NCBI GenBank assembly: GCA_013821265.1
Contig: JACDHD010000025.1
Location: forward strand, 1-33,992
Direction: 5' to 3'
DNA: 33,992 nucleotides
Source: Parachlamydiaceae bacterium
GTDB taxonomy: Bacteria; Chlamydiota; Chlamydiia; Chlamydiales; Parachlamydiaceae
Within the stretch, counting starts at the first letter, position 1, and every line of letters begins with the position of its first letter. Below the pieces are notes generated by a model. The model was not told where the DNA came from and ran no database searches. It saw nothing but the letters and a program-made list of their open reading frames with translations. Below, in pieces: positions 32,365 through 33,992 of this stretch. The position numbers and the translations under genes are program-made.

Positions 32365-33933
32365 GTGACTGAAGAGTTTCATAAACAGCCCACTTCCCCA
32401 GGCGTTTTTGCTTCAGAAAAACCCTCCGCTGCACCCTCAATTCCTCAAGTTATTGGTCCCTACAAGATTGAAAATCTCTTAGAAAAGGGTGGAATGAGTC
32501 TCCTTTACCTAGGAACCCATCCTGAGACCAAGGAACCCACCACCATTAAGGTTTTATCTGCCAGGTACCTCAGTCATCCAGAGGTGATTAAAAGCTTCAC
32601 CAATGAAGCGGAAATCATCGCCATGACCAATCACCCGAATATCGTGCAACTCTATGGACACGGGGAATGGGAAGGTGGATTGTATATTGCCATGGAGTTC
32701 ATTCAGGGCATCTCGTTGCGCCAGTATATTTTGCAAAATCCAATCTCACTCAATCGCGCCTTAGAAATCATTATTGATATCGCCTATGCCTTATGCCATC
32801 TGCATTCGCATGGTGTGGTTCATCGCGATCTAAAGCCGGAAAATATCCTGATCACTGAGTCGGGAGAAATTAAAGTGATCGACTTTGGAATTGCACAGGT
32901 TTTGACTGAAGGTGATACCTCACATGGACAGCATCAGTTGATTGGAACTCCGGTCTACATGAGTCCTGAACAGCGCGACAACCCAGCCGCAGTTTCTTTT
33001 CCTTCTGACATCTATTCGTTGGGCATTATCTCTTACGAATTGATCTTGGGCAAATTGAGTCATGGACAAATTCACTTATCGATGATGCCTCGCGGAGTCC
33101 AAAAGTTGCTCCATCGCATGCTCTTGCCAAATGCCATAGATCGCTATCAGGATATCGTTGATGTCATTGCAGACTTCTCTAACTACAAAAATTCGGTCAC
33201 ACTGCAAAAAGACAAAAAGGTTGGCGATCCAATCAGCGAAATGGCTGAAAATATGAAGCGTGCACAGCTCACACTGCTCACTAGTTTTGCTCCACAATGG
33301 CCTGGAATGGAAATTGGATTAGCCGGCCACCAAGGAATTAGCCTGTCTGGAGTGTACTATGATTTCCTAGAACTCCCTGAAAATACCTATGGAATCATTA
33401 TGGGTGAAGCCTCTTCACACAGTGCCGAAGGGGTTATTTATACCGGTGTATTGCGCGGAATGGTTAGGGCTCTTTGTCGCTTGACGACAAAACCGATCGA
33501 ACTTGTCACCATCTTGAACGACATCTTGTTTCGCGACAGCATGAATCAGGAATTTGCTCTAAACTACTTGATCATCGACCCCAACAACAACCAGTTGCGT
33601 TACATCTCTTGCGGTTACGGAAATTTGTGGCATTTAACGGCGGGGGCTGAGGCCTCCAGTAAGATCTCGACAACAAATCCTCCCTTAGGTGTATCTCAGG
33701 GAACTGATTTTACAGAAGTCAGCGCTGAGTGGCATCCAGGTGACACGTTAATATTAAATACGTTTTCAGGACTATCTGAGGAGCTATTTGAGGCAGCTGT
33801 CGCAGAAAGCCGCGATTTGCCTCCACAGAAGCAGGTAGAGGCTATCTTACGCAAGCTGAGAACAGCATATGCGAAATCTTTTCAGGACCGTTCGATTTCG
33901 TTGGTGAGTGTTTTGCGTAAAGTAATCGATTAG
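32365..33933 (+). CDS. pkn5: Pkn5-type Ser/Thr protein kinase fused to a degenerate SpoIIE/PP2C-like domain
   Basis: This 522-aa protein starts with GTG 6 bases after cdsQ, in the order known for Chlamydia (CT673, pkn5). The kinase domain is at residues about 33-275: glycine loop LLEKGGMSLLYLG, K62, glutamate near 81-83, HRDLKPEN (153-160), DFG (173-175) and SPE (200-202). All catalytic residues are present. The C-terminal approximately 220 residues have the fold pattern of SpoIIE/RsbU phosphatases, but the metal-binding motifs are lost: GD is GV (329-330), D-V-S-G-H-G is E-A-S-S-H-S (348-353), T-D-G is F-S-G (467-469), and the final D-D is D-R (508-509). It has no membrane helix, so it is cytosolic or secreted. 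Confidence 0.9.
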   Translation: MTEEFHKQPTSPGVFASEKPSAAPSIPQVIGPYKIENLLEKGGMSLLYLGTHPETKEPTTIKVLSARYLSHPEVIKSFTNEAEIIAMTNHPNIVQLYGHGEWEGGLYIAMEFIQGISLRQYILQNPISLNRALEIIIDIAYALCHLHSHGVVHRDLKPENILITESGEIKVIDFGIAQVLTEGDTSHGQHQLIGTPVYMSPEQRDNPAAVSFPSDIYSLGIISYELILGKLSHGQIHLSMMPRGVQKLLHRMLLPNAIDRYQDIVDVIADFSNYKNSVTLQKDKKVGDPISEMAENMKRAQLTLLTSFAPQWPGMEIGLAGHQGISLSGVYYDFLELPENTYGIIMGEASSHSAEGVIYTGVLRGMVRALCRLTTKPIELVTILNDILFRDSMNQEFALNYLIIDPNNNQLRYISCGYGNLWHLTAGAEASSKISTTNPPLGVSQGTDFTEVSAEWHPGDTLILNTFSGLSEELFEAAVAESRDLPPQKQVEAILRKLRTAYAKSFQDRSISLVSVLRKVID

Positions 33934-33950
33934 CATGCCCAATCTGCTCT

Positions 33951-33986
33951 TTTTGGAGTGCGGTGGCTTGCCACCGCTTTCATAGG
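33951..33986. repeat. Palindromic repeat closing the T3SS block
   Basis: gcggtggcttgccaccgc is a perfect palindrome with an 8-bp stem. With its flanks (ttttggagt on the left and tttcata on the right) it is the complement of 22577-22611. It lies 17 bases after the pkn5 stop and could be a terminator; a TTTTT run precedes it on the plus strand, so termination would suit a minus-strand transcript better. Confidence 0.7.
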
Positions 33987-33992
33987 GGTCGG

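Overview
The window almost certainly comes from an environmental (amoeba- or arthropod-associated type) member of the Chlamydiae. The decisive evidence is the right-hand third. Positions 22659-33933 hold a collinear chlamydial type III secretion (T3SS) block in the order known from Chlamydia (CT663 to CT673): a CesT-like chaperone (Scc4 position), CdsD with two FHA domains, CdsE, the needle protein CdsF (here in two tandem copies), the TPR chaperone CdsG, a CT668-type protein, the ATPase CdsN, CdsO, CdsP, CdsQ and a Pkn5-type Ser/Thr kinase. A TyrP-type aromatic amino acid permease also fits. The accessory genes, repeat load and Rhs toxin point away from the reduced Chlamydiaceae. Genus cannot be fixed from the sequence alone.

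Layout. 1-2480: the tail of an unknown gene, a terminator, a secreted VOC (glyoxalase-fold) protein and a large secreted unknown protein, both on the minus strand. 2484-9072: a 1685-aa secreted Rhs polymorphic toxin whose tip resembles polymorphic toxin type 37, overlapped by a probable immunity gene. A second, paralogous orphan immunity gene follows, with the last codons of a lost toxin tip still in front of it. 9185-16518: a divergent ABC half-transporter, a DUF6176-like protein, two diverged copies of a pair of exported proteins (a small Cys-rich one and a lipoprotein) in different relative orientation, a truncated reading frame, and an ABC exporter broken by a single-base shift. 16519-20510: a repeat-rich, gene-poor stretch around tyrP. 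An approximately 350-bp direct repeat lies on both sides of tyrP and of a small zinc-finger gene whose signal peptide is interrupted at a T9 run. 20511-22260: two unknown proteins next to the T3SS cluster, one of them an effector-like, low-complexity protein. 22261-22650: a dense set of nested palindromes.

How the genes work together. CdsD, CdsQ, CdsN and CdsO form the inner-membrane, C-ring and ATPase parts. CdsE and CdsG are the expected co-chaperones of the CdsF needle subunit, and CdsP is the likely needle-length regulator. The CT668-type protein has a C-terminus resembling inner-rod (SctI) proteins. The Pkn5-type protein carries an intact kinase fused to a SpoIIE/PP2C-like domain that has lost all its metal-binding acidic motifs.

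The most unusual signal is non-coding. The cdsF-cdsG-CT668 part of the T3SS operon is interrupted by a branched leader, a strong terminator and three long imperfect hairpins with arms of 27-31 nt, each enclosing smaller hairpins. The whole T3SS block is bracketed by an inverted pair of an approximately 34-bp palindromic repeat. No rRNA, tRNA, CRISPR array or intact transposase was seen.
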